Assembly: GCF_000733935.1 (NCBI RefSeq)
Contig: NZ_JPON01000001.1
Coordinates: forward strand, 930,001-994,000
Reading direction: 5' to 3'
DNA: 64,000 bases
Source of the DNA: Methylomarinum vadi
GTDB taxonomy: Bacteria > Pseudomonadota > Gammaproteobacteria > Methylococcales > Methylomonadaceae
Part shown: in pieces, positions 1 to 9,767 of the stretch
Layout: every line of letters starts with the position of its first letter
Position numbering within the stretch: the stretch's first letter is position 1
Notes under the pieces: generated by a model
Told to the model about the DNA's origin: nothing
Seen by the model: the letters and a program-made list of their open reading frames with translations, nothing else
Databases searched by the model: none
Position numbers and translations under genes: made by a program

Positions 1-970
1 TGATGGGGGTTTTGGCCAGCATGCGTTCGGCGTATTTATCGCCGTTCGGCGTGCAATAGGATTGCTCCTGATTACTGACTTCCGGCAGTTTACGGCCCAA
101 CTGCAACATGGGCAATTGATTCGACATCATATAAATCGGTATTTCCTTGTTTTTCAGAGCCAATACCAAATCTTTATGGCGTTTACTGTTCTGATGGTCG
201 CCCAATAACGAAGCGATTCGCTGCATTCCGTCTATCGTGATGCGGCTGCCCAGGCTGTGGGAAACAAAGGCATAACTGTCCCGGTAAACCGATTCGATAT
301 TCTGGGATTCGCACGGCTGGTGCACGTCATCCGGTAAATCCTCCCAACTACCGGTCGTCATCCAGCAAAACGATTGCTCGAAAGCCAGTAAAATATCTTC
401 CCGGCTATCCCCCAGATAGATGATGGGGTCGGGACCGGTGTCATTGGAGAATTTTTTAAGCAAGTCGTTTACTTCGGCGCGCCGGAAGGAATATTCGCCG
501 GAATTATCGTATGATAAAACCTTTTTCTGGGTCGCGGTGATTTCCGACCACGTCAATTCGTAGAATAATAATTCCTGAGAATGATCTTTATTCAAGAAAC
601 GGTTAATCCGGAGGTTACCCAGTTTCTTCTCCGGATGTTCCGGATCGGTCAACGTGATGTTTTTATGCTTACTGGCGGTTACGGTCAAATCCAACTCCTT
701 CGCCAGTTTTTCGAAGAATTCGGTCGAATAACCCGGCAAATGATCGCCTACGCCATGCACCATCAAGACTTTCATCTTGCTGTTTTCCTGTTCGAGATGC
801 GGTTTCAAGCCTCTGAAAGCATGCCCCCGAATCTCGCACAAGCGGGTATCTTCCGATTCCTGTTTTTCCAGAATCGCTTCGGTGATGCCTTTACCCAGGC
901 TGGCGCAACCTCCGATCAACGACGCCAACATGACGAATACAACTTTTGCTATAACTTGTTTCATGATCAT
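1..970 (-). CDS. Alpha/beta-hydrolase-like lipoprotein (partial, 3' end outside window)
   Basis: The minus-strand frame is open from an ATG at 970 (alternative ATG at 964) to the left edge, so about 323 residues are seen and the C-terminus is missing. The N-terminus has a hydrophobic stretch ending in IGGC at residue 22, a lipobox, so the product should be an exported lipoprotein. Near residue 70 there is VHGVGDHLPGY, the His-Gly oxyanion region typical of alpha/beta hydrolases. Near residue 240 there is SHSLGSR, which fits the nucleophile elbow with serine at the centre. The substrate cannot be told; esterase or lipase-like activity is inferred from these two motifs. The gene is divergent from the TolC-type gene that follows. 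Confidence 0.75.
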   Translation of the reverse strand, partial: MIMKQVIAKVVFVMLASLIGGCASLGKGITEAILEKQESEDTRLCEIRGHAFRGLKPHLEQENSKMKVLMVHGVGDHLPGYSTEFFEKLAKELDLTVTASKHKNITLTDPEHPEKKLGNLRINRFLNKDHSQELLFYELTWSEITATQKKVLSYDNSGEYSFRRAEVNDLLKKFSNDTGPDPIIYLGDSREDILLAFEQSFCWMTTGSWEDLPDDVHQPCESQNIESVYRDSYAFVSHSLGSRITIDGMQRIASLLGDHQNSKRHKDLVLALKNKEIPIYMMSNQLPMLQLGRKLPEVSNQEQSYCTPNGDKYAERMLAKTPI

Positions 971-1156
971 ATTTTGTTTGGAAAAATTCAGCTCGACTTG
1001 CGTATAATTCTAACAGTCAAAGAGTTACCGTCCATACCTTTCTAATCATGATGACAAGCCGAGTGAAGAAATGCCGATGGATGGTTTTTGCGGAAACAAT
1101 TAGGTAACTTTATTGATTGATTGTCGCCATCTCGGCTTACAATGATCTTTTTAAAC

Positions 1157-2482
1157 ATGAGGATGCGTGTGTTCAAATTAAAATTGACGGCGGCTTTATT
1201 GATTGTTTGCGCCGTTCAACCGGGCGTCGCCCAGGATTTGATTGAAACTTATCGACTTGCCCTGGAAAACGATCCGGAAATCAAAAGCGCCTATTACAAT
1301 CAGTTTTCCACAGGAGAAATAAAATCGCAAAGCATTGCGCAAATGCTGCCGAACATTTCTTTACAGGCCGCCAGTTCCAGAAATCGCCTGTTCAATAAGA
1401 AAGTCACTTTCCAAGGCGCCGGTAAACAAGAATACTGGAACCAAATCCTCACTATTAACTTCAGACAACCGGTTTTCAATTGGGGCCATTGGATACAATT
1501 GAGCCAATCCGACAATCGGATCGCGCAAGCGGAAGCCGAATATCAGGCACAATACCTGGCGCTGATCGTCAAAACGACGGAAGCCTATTTCGACATTTTG
1601 GCGGCACAAGATAATCTGGAATTCACGATCGCCGAACAAAAAGCCATCGAAAAACAGCTGGAACAAGCCAAACAACGTTTCGAGGTCGGTTTGATCGCCA
1701 TTACCGACGTTTACGAAGCACAAGCGGCTTACGACCAGGCCCGGGCCAACGAAATCGACGCCGTCAACCAGCTCGATGACGCCAAAGAAAGCTTGCGCGA
1801 ACTGATCGGAGAAAACGAAGCCGATTTAAACCCTTTGCACAAAAAAATCATTTTGAATAAACCGGAACCTGCCGATATCGCTAGTTGGACGGAATCGGCC
1901 GCCAACAGCAATTTCACCATCGTCGCGCAATTGAATCAGGCCGAGGTTGCTAGGAAAGAAATTCAATTGCAGCAAAGCGGCCATTTACCCACACTAGACA
2001 TCGTTGCCAATTATAACGTACAGGACAACAATAGCCGTTTCGGTCTTCGCGGCGACTATCAGGCCGTCGGTTTGGAATTGAATCTGCCGCTGTTCGAGGG
2101 AGGCGGCACCTATTCCCGCGCCGAACAAGCGCATTACGATTACCAACGGGCCAAGGAAGACCTGATCAAAGTGAAAAGATCGGTCACCCGTCAAGTCAGA
2201 AACGCCTATCGCGGAGTACTGGCTAGTCTCAGCCGCGTCCACGCCTTGGCGGCGACCGTAAAGTCGTCGGAAAGCGCGCTCGAAGCCACCGAGGCCGGCT
2301 TCGAGGTCGGCACCCGGACTATGGTCGACGTGCTCGCCGAACAACGCAACCTTTACCGTTCCAAAAGGGATTACGCCCGCAGCCGCTATGATTATTTGAT
2401 CAATGGCATCAAACTAAAGGAAGCGGCAGGCAGTTTGAGCGAGGAAGACATCCAGCAAGTCAATCAATTTCTAACCCAATGA
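1157..2482 (+). CDS. TolC-family outer membrane efflux protein
   Basis: A 441-residue protein with a Sec signal peptide (charged MRMRVFK start, hydrophobic core, cleavage near GVAQ-D). It has two TolC-type repeats of long alpha-helical segments. The paired motifs FEVGLIAITDVYEAQ (about residue 188) and FEVGTRTMVDVLAEQ (about residue 390) are the duplicated helix-hairpin signature of TolC. TolC trimers form the outer membrane exit duct of RND, ABC or MFS pumps and type I secretion. I chose the ATG at 1157 because it starts the signal peptide; upstream TTG (1121) and ATG (1142) are in frame but add a non-signal extension. No pump genes adjoin it, so it may be the shared housekeeping TolC. Its last 19 bases overlap the convergent methyltransferase gene. 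Confidence 0.88.
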   Translation: MRMRVFKLKLTAALLIVCAVQPGVAQDLIETYRLALENDPEIKSAYYNQFSTGEIKSQSIAQMLPNISLQAASSRNRLFNKKVTFQGAGKQEYWNQILTINFRQPVFNWGHWIQLSQSDNRIAQAEAEYQAQYLALIVKTTEAYFDILAAQDNLEFTIAEQKAIEKQLEQAKQRFEVGLIAITDVYEAQAAYDQARANEIDAVNQLDDAKESLRELIGENEADLNPLHKKIILNKPEPADIASWTESAANSNFTIVAQLNQAEVARKEIQLQQSGHLPTLDIVANYNVQDNNSRFGLRGDYQAVGLELNLPLFEGGGTYSRAEQAHYDYQRAKEDLIKVKRSVTRQVRNAYRGVLASLSRVHALAATVKSSESALEATEAGFEVGTRTMVDVLAEQRNLYRSKRDYARSRYDYLINGIKLKEAAGSLSEEDIQQVNQFLTQ

Positions 2483-3216
2483 TCGCCGTTTTTATTAGCC
2501 GTCAACAAGGCGTTGACTTCCATGCGGTGAGACAATTCGATATCGTCGAAACCGGCTGCAGCCAACTGATTTAACGCAACGCTTTCGCGCATGACATGGT
2601 TTTCCGATTCGTCGCTGAGGATATGAATGACCCATTGTTCCAGCAGATCGACGCGTTGATGTTGCGTCAACACGTCGAAATAGCCAGCCACTTCGCGCTG
2701 GATTAACGCCGTATGCGCGGAAATGTCATCCAGCGCGTAACGGTCGCCATTGATAAACCTGCCGCCCGGTTTTAATACCCGAAAAATTTCATCGATCACT
2801 TGTTGCCGATAAGCCTGATCGGAATTATGCAGCGTATAGGCCGAGGCCATCAGATCGAAACTGTTGTTGTCCAGCCTCTTTAACGCCGTCAACGCATCCT
2901 CGGGAGAGAATTCCAACCGGCCCTGCTTCGCCCACTCACGAAGATGGGATTTCGCTTGGTTCTGCATGGTTGGCTCGCTGTCGACGCTGAGCACATTAAC
3001 GTTATCCGCAGCCGATAGAATAGACAACGTGGTAATGCCGGTTCCGCCCCCTAACTCCAACACCTGAACCGTGTCATAGGACTTACCGCAGCAATAATGC
3101 TTGACGGCTTCGCCAACCAGACGACTCATTTCCGGCGCTAACGGGCTGATCAATTTTAGCATTTCATAGTCCTGACCAATCACCCCGGCAAACATGGCAT
3201 CGTACTGTTTATCCAT
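2464..3216 (-). CDS. Class I SAM-dependent methyltransferase
   Basis: A 250-residue protein with the Rossmann methyltransferase motifs. Motif I is VLELGGGTGITT near residue 53, an acidic residue after the second strand (VLSVDSE) should bind the SAM ribose, and the post-III region is IFRVLKPGGRFINGD near residue 145. The substrate cannot be deduced. It starts two bases after the stop of the DUF1244 gene, with AGAGG as a ribosome binding site inside that gene's end, so the two are probably translated together. The 3' end overlaps the convergent TolC-type gene by 19 bases. Confidence 0.82.
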   Translation of the reverse strand: MDKQYDAMFAGVIGQDYEMLKLISPLAPEMSRLVGEAVKHYCCGKSYDTVQVLELGGGTGITTLSILSAADNVNVLSVDSEPTMQNQAKSHLREWAKQGRLEFSPEDALTALKRLDNNSFDLMASAYTLHNSDQAYRQQVIDEIFRVLKPGGRFINGDRYALDDISAHTALIQREVAGYFDVLTQHQRVDLLEQWVIHILSDESENHVMRESVALNQLAAAGFDDIELSHRMEVNALLTANKNGDHWVRN

Positions 3217-3218
3217 GC

Positions 3219-3524
3219 TTAAGAAGCCTCTTTTTGCTCCAGTTTACGCTGATAGGCGGCCAGTTGCTCGGGTGTGGCTTCGGCCTGAAATTTTTCTTTC
3301 CATTCACTATAAGGCATGCCGTAGACAATCTCCCTCGCTTGCTCGTAATCGATCGTTTCACCCTGCTCCGCTGCGGCGGCTACATACCACTTGGCCAGGC
3401 AATTGCGGCAAAAATCCGCCAATATCATCAAATCGATGTTCTGCACCTCGGAGTGCTGTTGCAAATGTTTGATTAATTGCCTGAAAACAGCGGCCTCGTA
3501 TTTGGTTTTGTCGTTTTCGTTCAT
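3219..3524 (-). CDS. DUF1244 family protein
   Basis: A 101-residue protein that matches my knowledge of the DUF1244 family along its length: a KYEAAVFRQL start, the conserved DFCRNCLAKWY segment with two cysteines near residue 45, and REIVYGMPYSEWK near residue 70. No function is established for the family. I start at the ATG at 3524 because GGAAG sits seven bases upstream; the in-frame TTG at 3536 would put that binding site inside the coding region. It forms a two-gene unit with the methyltransferase downstream. Confidence 0.85.
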   Translation of the reverse strand: MNENDKTKYEAAVFRQLIKHLQQHSEVQNIDLMILADFCRNCLAKWYVAAAAEQGETIDYEQAREIVYGMPYSEWKEKFQAEATPEQLAAYQRKLEQKEAS

Positions 3525-3634
3525 ATGTTCTTCCAAAAAAAAGCTATTCTATCAAAAATAGGATTTAGCTAATGTACAATAGCGACTAAAGATTTTACAA
3601 TTGACGATCAGGTTCTTAATCCTAATTCGTAGAC

Positions 3635-3967
3635 GTGCAAATACATAGTTCATCCCTGGTTTATAATCCTGTCCCGAATAGGCGCCCGGCTAGCGGACTT
3701 GACGTTAATACGCCGACAGCCGCCGACAAGGAACCTAATGAGGACAAACGCCTCCAACAGGGTATTAATAACAACACAGTAGATACTGCTGCTACATTTA
3801 AAGCCAGCGAAAGATCGCTACGTCACCCCAATACAACAACGCCTATGGCTCCTAGCCAAATCACCAACAGCCGGATACAAAAAGCCCTGAATTTCTACAC
3901 AGAGACTGTCAGACAACCCATGGCAGAGCAGCCTTCACAGCTCAGCGGCATTGATTATTTCGTCTGA
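3635..3967 (+). CDS. Hypothetical small protein
   Basis: A 110-residue frame with a GTG start and no recognised domain. It is rich in Asn, Thr, Pro and Gln, has no signal peptide or membrane segment, and is probably largely disordered apart from a possible short helix near residues 80-95. The C-terminus is hydrophobic (GIDYFV). It ends 19 bases before yciB and runs in the same direction, so it may be transcribed with it. There is no strong ribosome binding site. I do not recognise a family and the coding call rests on frame length and position only. Confidence 0.5.
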   Translation: MQIHSSSLVYNPVPNRRPASGLDVNTPTAADKEPNEDKRLQQGINNNTVDTAATFKASERSLRHPNTTTPMAPSQITNSRIQKALNFYTETVRQPMAEQPSQLSGIDYFV

Positions 3968-3986
3968 CACACATCACCTGACTACC

Positions 3987-4526
3987 ATGAAACAATTACT
4001 CGAATTCATTCCTATTATTCTGTTCTTTGTTTTTTATAAACTGTACGATATTTATGTCGCTACGGGCGTCGTCATTGTCGCGACGATTGTTCAAGTCGCC
4101 ATTACTTGGATCAAGTATCGCAAAGTCGAAAAGATGCAATGGATTACCTTGGCTTTGATCATCGTGATGGGCGGCGCGACAATCTACCTCCAGAATGAAA
4201 ACTTTATCAAATGGAAACTCACCATTATCGAGTGGTTATTCGGCTTTGCCTTTCTCGGCAGCCAGTTTGTCGGCCAAAAAACCTTCGTCGAACGCATGAT
4301 GGGAACCAATCTGGAATTACCTGCTACGATCTGGAAACGGCTCAACCTGATCTGGTCGTTTTTTTTCATCGGCGTCGGTTGCCTGAATCTATATGTGATG
4401 TATACGTTCAACACAGACGACTGGGTCACTTTCAAAACCTTTATCGTCCCCGGCCTGATGGTCGTTTTTATTATCCTGCAGATGATTTATTTATATAAGT
4501 ACCTACCCGAAACAGAGGAAAAATAG
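3987..4526 (+). CDS. yciB: Inner membrane-spanning protein YciB (septation protein A family)
   Basis: A 179-residue polytopic membrane protein with about five hydrophobic segments. It matches the YciB/IspZ family, including the starting [31 protein letters not shown] in the middle, and the WVTFKTF segment before the last helix. In Escherichia coli YciB is an inner membrane protein linked to envelope integrity and cell division. The ATG at 3987 is chosen because it begins the family-typical N-terminus. The stop TAG overlaps the GTG start of yciI by one base, so the genes form one operon with bolA and the parvulin gene. Confidence 0.9.
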   Translation: MKQLLEFIPIILFFVFYKLYDIYVATGVVIVATIVQVAITWIKYRKVEKMQWITLALIIVMGGATIYLQNENFIKWKLTIIEWLFGFAFLGSQFVGQKTFVERMMGTNLELPATIWKRLNLIWSFFFIGVGCLNLYVMYTFNTDDWVTFKTFIVPGLMVVFIILQMIYLYKYLPETEEK

Positions 4527-4828
4527 TGTTATACGCCATTATCAGCGAAGATACCGAAGATAGCCTTCAAAAGCGCTTATCGGCTCGTCCGGCACACTTG
4601 CAACGTTTGCAACAATTACAGGACGAGGGGCGTCTGGTTCTCGCCGGGCCGCACCCGGCCATCGACAGCGACAATCCGGGAGACACCGGATTTAGCGGTA
4701 GTCTGGTCGTTGCCGAATTCGCCAGCCTTGGGGAAGCCCAGAGCTGGGCGGATACGGACCCTTACCAAGAAGCAGGCGTCTATTCCCGTGTTACCGTTAA
4801 ACCATTCAAACAGGTCTTTCCTCAATGA
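4526..4828 (+). CDS. yciI: YciI family protein
   Basis: A 100-residue protein with the ferredoxin-like YciI fold signature: [13 protein letters not shown] at the start, [19 protein letters not shown] in the middle and [14 protein letters not shown] near residue 75. The His-Asp pair typical of the family (GPHPAI and DTDPY) is present. The family's activity is not well defined. The GTG start overlaps the yciB stop, with GAGGAA seven bases upstream. The stop overlaps the bolA start as ATGA, indicating translational coupling. Confidence 0.9.
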   Translation: MLYAIISEDTEDSLQKRLSARPAHLQRLQQLQDEGRLVLAGPHPAIDSDNPGDTGFSGSLVVAEFASLGEAQSWADTDPYQEAGVYSRVTVKPFKQVFPQ

Positions 4829-5094
4829 CATCAGAAACCATCAGACAAAAACTGCATGACGCATTCAATCCCGATTTGCTCGAAATAATCGATGACAGCG
4901 CAGAACACGCCGGCCATATCGGCGCTCAAAACGGCGGCGGCCATTATTACGTCACCATCGTAGCCGATAGTTTCAGCGGAAAGTCGCTAGTCCAGCGCCA
5001 TCAGCTAATTTATCAGGCTCTAGGTGACATGATGAAAAATGAAATTCATGCACTGGGCATTAACGCTTTAACCCCTTCCGAACATAAAATCTAA
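4825..5094 (+). CDS. BolA/IbaG family protein
   Basis: An 89-residue BolA-like protein. The family pattern is clear: helix [10 protein letters not shown], then [13 protein letters not shown] with the His linked to Fe-S binding, the [13 protein letters not shown] strand region and the [13 protein letters not shown] helix. BolA proteins bind monothiol glutaredoxins and [2Fe-2S] clusters and affect morphology and stress responses. The start overlaps the yciI stop by four bases. The parvulin gene begins 12 bases after its stop. Confidence 0.88.
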   Translation: MTSETIRQKLHDAFNPDLLEIIDDSAEHAGHIGAQNGGGHYYVTIVADSFSGKSLVQRHQLIYQALGDMMKNEIHALGINALTPSEHKI

Positions 5095-5106
5095 GGAAAA
5101 CAATAA

Positions 5107-6096
5107 ATGAATAAAAAAATAATTCCCCTGCTTCTGGCCAGCACTACCCTCTTGCCCGGCTGTTTCGAACAAAAAACACAAGACTCTACGCAATCGGCCG
5201 CACCGACTGTCAGTAAAGAGGACGCGGTAGCCGTTGTTAATGGCACCTACATCAGTAAGCAAAGCCTGGAAAATCTGGAACAAGAAATACAACAACGCAG
5301 CCATGGCCAGACTTTCCCCAAGGAACAACTGCTGGAAGAATTGATCCAACGCGAATTATTGGTTCAGGATGCGCTGAAAAAACAATTGGACAAAACCCCG
5401 GATTTCATCGAACGCATGCAAACGGTTCGCAATTCATTGTTGTCCCAAGCCGATTTGAAAAATTTTATGGAATCCCATCCTATAACGGACGAAGAAATCA
5501 AGGCCGAATACGACAGTAAAATGGCTAATGCCGGCACCGAATACAAAGCCCGCCATATCCTGGTCAAAAGCGAAGATGAAGCCAAGAAATTGATCGAAGA
5601 ACTGAAAAAAGGCGCCGACTTTGCTGAATTGGCAAAATCAAAATCGACCGGCCCATCGGGACCACAGGGCGGGGATTTGGGATGGTTCACCGCGGACCGC
5701 ATGGTACCCCCTTTCTCTGAAGCCGTTATCGCCTTGGAAAATGGCAAGTTCAGCGAAGAACCGGTCGAAACTCAATTCGGCTGGCATGTTATTTTGAGAG
5801 AAGACTCCAGAGCGCAAACCCCGCCTCCGCTTGAAGCCGTCAAAGACCAAATTCGTCAGATGCTGCAGCGACAACAAATACAAAGCATGATGGAAAACCT
5901 GCGCAAACAGGCCAAAGTGGAAGTGCTGCTGACACAGGCCGAAGAAAAGAAAGCTCAGCCTGACCAAGAAACCGCTGGCGAAACCGAAGAAACGGCAACC
6001 GAACAACAAGAAAACGAAGCAGCGCCAGCCGAACAATCCGAGCAGCCAGCAGAAACACAAGAACAAGAAACGACTGACCCAAAAACAGCGGAATAA
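5107..6096 (+). CDS. Parvulin-type peptidylprolyl isomerase (putative lipoprotein)
   Basis: A 329-residue protein. A hydrophobic N-terminus ends with LLPGC at residue 19, an imperfect lipobox, so the protein is probably exported and perhaps lipid-anchored. Residues 45-130 resemble a SurA/PrsA N-terminal helical domain. Residues 140-235 are a rotamase domain with ARHILVKSEDEA, GGDLGWF and FGWHVILRED. The last 55 residues are a Glu/Gln/Ala/Thr-rich, probably disordered tail. It should assist folding of periplasmic or outer membrane proteins. AAGGA lies nine bases upstream of the ATG. It is last in the yciB-yciI-bolA unit and is followed by a hairpin. Confidence 0.88.
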   Translation: MNKKIIPLLLASTTLLPGCFEQKTQDSTQSAAPTVSKEDAVAVVNGTYISKQSLENLEQEIQQRSHGQTFPKEQLLEELIQRELLVQDALKKQLDKTPDFIERMQTVRNSLLSQADLKNFMESHPITDEEIKAEYDSKMANAGTEYKARHILVKSEDEAKKLIEELKKGADFAELAKSKSTGPSGPQGGDLGWFTADRMVPPFSEAVIALENGKFSEEPVETQFGWHVILREDSRAQTPPPLEAVKDQIRQMLQRQQIQSMMENLRKQAKVEVLLTQAEEKKAQPDQETAGETEETATEQQENEAAPAEQSEQPAETQEQETTDPKTAE

Positions 6097-6111
6097 AACT
6101 TGACCAACGGA

Positions 6112-6132
6112 AGTGCCGATTAAATCGGCACT
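6112..6132 (+). terminator. Terminator-like hairpin after the parvulin gene
   Basis: A perfect 9-bp stem (AGTGCCGAT / ATCGGCACT) with a three-base loop begins 15 bases after the parvulin stop. The following sequence is pyrimidine-rich (CTCTTACTCTT) rather than a pure T tract. It lies between convergent genes. Confidence 0.6.
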
Positions 6133-6242
6133 CTCTTACTCTTATTGAAATACATCGAAAAACCAATGACTGCTATTTAACCCCCCCCTCTACTCCAGCG
6201 GGCACGAATCTTCGCAGCAACCTGCTTTAGAATTTTCCAAAT

Positions 6243-8426
6243 TCAATCCGAGAATCTGATCATTCTCTTCTTGCGCTTGATCTTTTTGCCTTTCTTGCCA
6301 ACGGCTTTACAACGTTTTTTGGCCAAGTCAATCAACATTTCCTGGGCACCGATTCGCTGAGTGTCGTTCTTGGGCCGACGTTGAATGTAGCTCCCGTCCG
6401 ACTGCATCTCCCAAACACTGCGTTGATTGCCCAGTTGAACATCCAGTATTTCACGTAAATCGGCTTTCAGTTCGTCTTTTTGCACAGGGGTGACAACTTC
6501 GACCCGACTTTCCAGATTGCGTTTCATGCAATCGGCCGAGCCGATGAAATATTCTTCCTCGCCACCGTTTTGAAAATAAAAAATCCGGGTATGTTCGAGG
6601 AAACGTCCGACGATACTGATCACCTTGACATTATCGGATATTCCCGGAATTCCCGGCCGCAAGCGACAAGTATCACGAATGATCAAATCGACCTTGACGC
6701 CCGCTTGAGAGGCCCGGTATAGGGCGGCGGTAATATCGGCGTCTTCCAGCGCATTCATTTTGAACTGGATCAAACCGGGCTGTTCATTACTGTGCTTGCT
6801 GATTTCACGGTCGATTTTTTCCAACAAACTGGGCTTCAATACTTTCGGCGCAGTCAGCAGCCTTTGATAATTACGCTTGGGCACCAAGCCGGTCGTCAAG
6901 AAGTTGAATAACTCGGTCAATTCCTCACCGATATGGGGATCGCAGATTAGAATACCGAGGTCCGTATACAAGCGCGCAGTGCCGGCGTGATAATTGCCGG
7001 TACCGATATGGGCATAACGGCGGAGACCGTTATAATCCTGGCGTACGACATAGACCACCTTACAATGGGTTTTCAAGCCGACCACACCGTAGGTAACATG
7101 TATTCCCGCCTGCTCCATGCGCTGGGCCCATTTGATATTGGCCGATTCATCGAAACGCGCCTTTAATTCGACGACCACCGCCACCTGCTTGCCGTTCAAT
7201 GCGGCATCGATCAAATATTGAACGATCTTAGTTCCCGCCGAAGTACGGTATAAAGTCATTTTTATGGCTTGAACACTCGGGTCGCGACTGGCTTCCTTGA
7301 CAAACCGTTCCACCGACGTGACAAACGATTCGTAGGGATGCTGCAGCAAGATCTCACCTTGTTCCCTGATTGCATGAAAAATATTGGTTGCGCCGACCAG
7401 CTTGGGGTGGTCACAAGGGTGATGCGGCGGATCGAGCAAATCGGCCCGGGGAATTCCGGCGATTTGAAACAAATCCGACATCGCCAGGCGCTGGTCCACA
7501 ACAAAGACATCTTGTTCTTCATTCAAACCCAATTCGGCCGCCAGCATGCCGCTTTGTTGCTTACCCATCGTCGAAGCGACTTCCAGCCTCACAACCGACG
7601 CGAATTTACGTTCGCGCAATTCGGATTCGATCATCTGCAACAAATCATCGGCCTGCTCCTCGTCCTTTTCCGTAATGGCGTTGCGAGTGACGCGAAAAAT
7701 CTCGCAATAACCGATTTTCATGCCGGGAAACAATAAATCGAGGTTATTCGCAATCAAGTCGGCAAGATCGATATATAAAAGTTCCTCGCCAACCTGAATA
7801 AAGCGCGAAACACCGCCACTTACAGGCACCTTGATCCGTACCTGGGTCAGTTCCTCCGGTTTATTGACATAGACACCGGCCAACAGATTCAGGGACAAAT
7901 TGGAGATAAAGGGAAAAGGATGGGCCGGATCGATGGCTTGAGGCGTTACTAACGGAAAAATGTTTTGGATATAATGCTCCCGCATCAATTGCTGCTGTTT
8001 TACCGGCAATTTGGAATAAGGTACGATGGCAATGTCTTGTTGCTCCAACAATGCCATCACCTTAACCAATAACTGCTGTTTTTTGGCCTCCAGCTCTCGG
8101 ACCACGGCATAACATTCGTCAATTTGTCGTTGCGGACTACGGCCATCGACGCTCAATTCGCTGATACCCGCCCCAACCTGCTGTTTGAGGCCGCCTATAC
8201 GCTTCATGAAAAATTCGTCCAGATTGGAACTGACGATCGCCAGAAACTTGACCCGTTCCAACAGAGGCGTCCGCTCATCCTCGGCTTCGTGCAATACCCG
8301 CTTATTGAATTCCAACCACGTTAATTCCCGGTTGAGATACCATTGAGGATCGGCTGCTTCGAAATGGGGTTGGGCGGTAGTAGGGAGGCTTTCAGCTAAT
8401 TCATTGTTCGCGCTGGTAGAGGACAT
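6243..8426 (-). CDS. ppk1: Polyphosphate kinase 1
   Basis: A 727-residue protein, close to the usual PPK1 length. It reversibly makes polyphosphate from ATP. The N-terminal domain begins WYLNRELTWLEFNKRVLHEA and continues LAIVSSNLDEFFMKRIGG. The phospholipase D-like catalytic domains contain SVQAIKMTLYRTS, GLKTHCKVVYV and YAHIGTGNYHAGTARLYTD, the last carrying the histidine that is phosphorylated in this family. The C-terminal domain has FIGSADCMKRNL. The extreme C-terminus is a Lys/Arg-rich tail not typical of E. coli PPK. No ppx gene is adjacent. AAGGA is about 10 bases upstream of the ATG. Confidence 0.95.
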   Translation of the reverse strand: MSSTSANNELAESLPTTAQPHFEAADPQWYLNRELTWLEFNKRVLHEAEDERTPLLERVKFLAIVSSNLDEFFMKRIGGLKQQVGAGISELSVDGRSPQRQIDECYAVVRELEAKKQQLLVKVMALLEQQDIAIVPYSKLPVKQQQLMREHYIQNIFPLVTPQAIDPAHPFPFISNLSLNLLAGVYVNKPEELTQVRIKVPVSGGVSRFIQVGEELLYIDLADLIANNLDLLFPGMKIGYCEIFRVTRNAITEKDEEQADDLLQMIESELRERKFASVVRLEVASTMGKQQSGMLAAELGLNEEQDVFVVDQRLAMSDLFQIAGIPRADLLDPPHHPCDHPKLVGATNIFHAIREQGEILLQHPYESFVTSVERFVKEASRDPSVQAIKMTLYRTSAGTKIVQYLIDAALNGKQVAVVVELKARFDESANIKWAQRMEQAGIHVTYGVVGLKTHCKVVYVVRQDYNGLRRYAHIGTGNYHAGTARLYTDLGILICDPHIGEELTELFNFLTTGLVPKRNYQRLLTAPKVLKPSLLEKIDREISKHSNEQPGLIQFKMNALEDADITAALYRASQAGVKVDLIIRDTCRLRPGIPGISDNVKVISIVGRFLEHTRIFYFQNGGEEEYFIGSADCMKRNLESRVEVVTPVQKDELKADLREILDVQLGNQRSVWEMQSDGSYIQRRPKNDTQRIGAQEMLIDLAKKRCKAVGKKGKKIKRKKRMIRFSD

Positions 8427-8685
8427 GATTGTCTATCCTTGTCAGGAAAAATATAATGATGTGTTGAAGATGAAAAAACCATTGCCGATGCGTCATCGGA
8501 ATAATCAGGACTTGCCAAAATAAACTATTCCGCCCAAATTCTCAATCAACGTGTTAGCATACTTCTCGCCAAGAACCCAAACCTCGCCATCAGTAATTGG
8601 CCAAGATTGCGCTACTTTTGAAAGATTGCCTCTATTGAGAAGCATGGCGATAACGTGAAAAACTCACTAATGGAGGTTGCCATCG

Positions 8686-9630
8686 ATGATTGTATTCGGA
8701 CCCGTACCGTCGAGACGTCTGGGCCGCAGCCTGGGTATCAATAATATTCCTCCAAAACACTGCTCCTATTCCTGCCTGTATTGTCAGGTAGGTAGAACGT
8801 CCCATACTGAAATAAATCCTCGTAATTTCTATACGCCGGAACAAATCGTCTCGAGCATCAAACTTCGCCTAGCGACCCTGGAACGGGAACACGAGGCCGT
8901 TGATTATTTAACCTTCGTTCCCGATGGAGAACCGACGCTCGATAAAAACCTGGGTACATCCATCAAGCTATTACGCGACCAAGGAATCAAAATTGCCGTA
9001 ATCAGCAATGCCTCGCTAATCTGGCGTAAAGACGTCAGGGAAGCATTGCAGTTGGCCGACTGGGTTTCGCTGAAGGTCGACAGCGTCGATGAAACATGCT
9101 GGCAACATATCAATCGCCCCGATTCACATTTGGATCTGCAGTCCATTTTGTCATCCGTATTGTCTTTCGCCGGCGAATTCGACGGTTTTCTCGCCACCGA
9201 AACCATGTTACTACAAGGCATCAATACCGCAGATGAATGCATCGAAAGACTGGCCGACTATCTCGGCCGCTTGCAACCACATAAAGCTTATCTGGCCATT
9301 CCTACCCGTCCGACCGCCGAAACAGGAGTAGCCGCTCCTGATGCCGAGCGCCTCAATCATATTTATCAAACGGTTAAGCAACGCGTAGCCGCTGTCGAGT
9401 TACTCACCGGTTATGAAGGCGATGCCTTTGCCGCCAGCGGCGACCCGGCCAAAGACCTCCTTGAGATCACTTCGGTACACCCGATGCGTAAGGATGCCGT
9501 TATGGCTTTGTTGGCCAAGACCCGGACGGATTGGAGTCTCGTTGATGAATTGATCCAAAAAAATCAACTGCGGCAATTAGACTATCGCGGCCAAACCTAT
9601 TACCTCAGAGCCTATCGGCAACAAACCTAA
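8686..9630 (+). CDS. Radical SAM protein (COG0731-like)
   Basis: A 314-residue protein with the radical SAM cluster motif CSYSCLYC (CxxxCxxC) at residues 26-33, preceded by FGPVPSRRLGRSLGIN. This start and length match the stand-alone radical SAM family related to archaeal Fe-S oxidoreductases (COG0731). A glycine-rich SAM-binding segment (FVPDGEPTLD) and ISNASLIW follow. The substrate is unknown. I start at the ATG at 8686 because GGAGG at 8672-8676 is nine bases upstream; an upstream TTG at 8677 is too close to it. The gene stands alone. Confidence 0.85.
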   Translation: MIVFGPVPSRRLGRSLGINNIPPKHCSYSCLYCQVGRTSHTEINPRNFYTPEQIVSSIKLRLATLEREHEAVDYLTFVPDGEPTLDKNLGTSIKLLRDQGIKIAVISNASLIWRKDVREALQLADWVSLKVDSVDETCWQHINRPDSHLDLQSILSSVLSFAGEFDGFLATETMLLQGINTADECIERLADYLGRLQPHKAYLAIPTRPTAETGVAAPDAERLNHIYQTVKQRVAAVELLTGYEGDAFAASGDPAKDLLEITSVHPMRKDAVMALLAKTRTDWSLVDELIQKNQLRQLDYRGQTYYLRAYRQQT

Positions 9631-9767
9631 TCCTCAACCGCCAAGTCCATAACGCACTCTCGAATCTTACCAAAACGAAATGTCATAATGGTTAAACCTG
9701 ATGTTACGCTCAATCGTTTCAGAAAAAACATAGCAAGCGGTTTTACCCAATCTCGGCAGAGAATACA

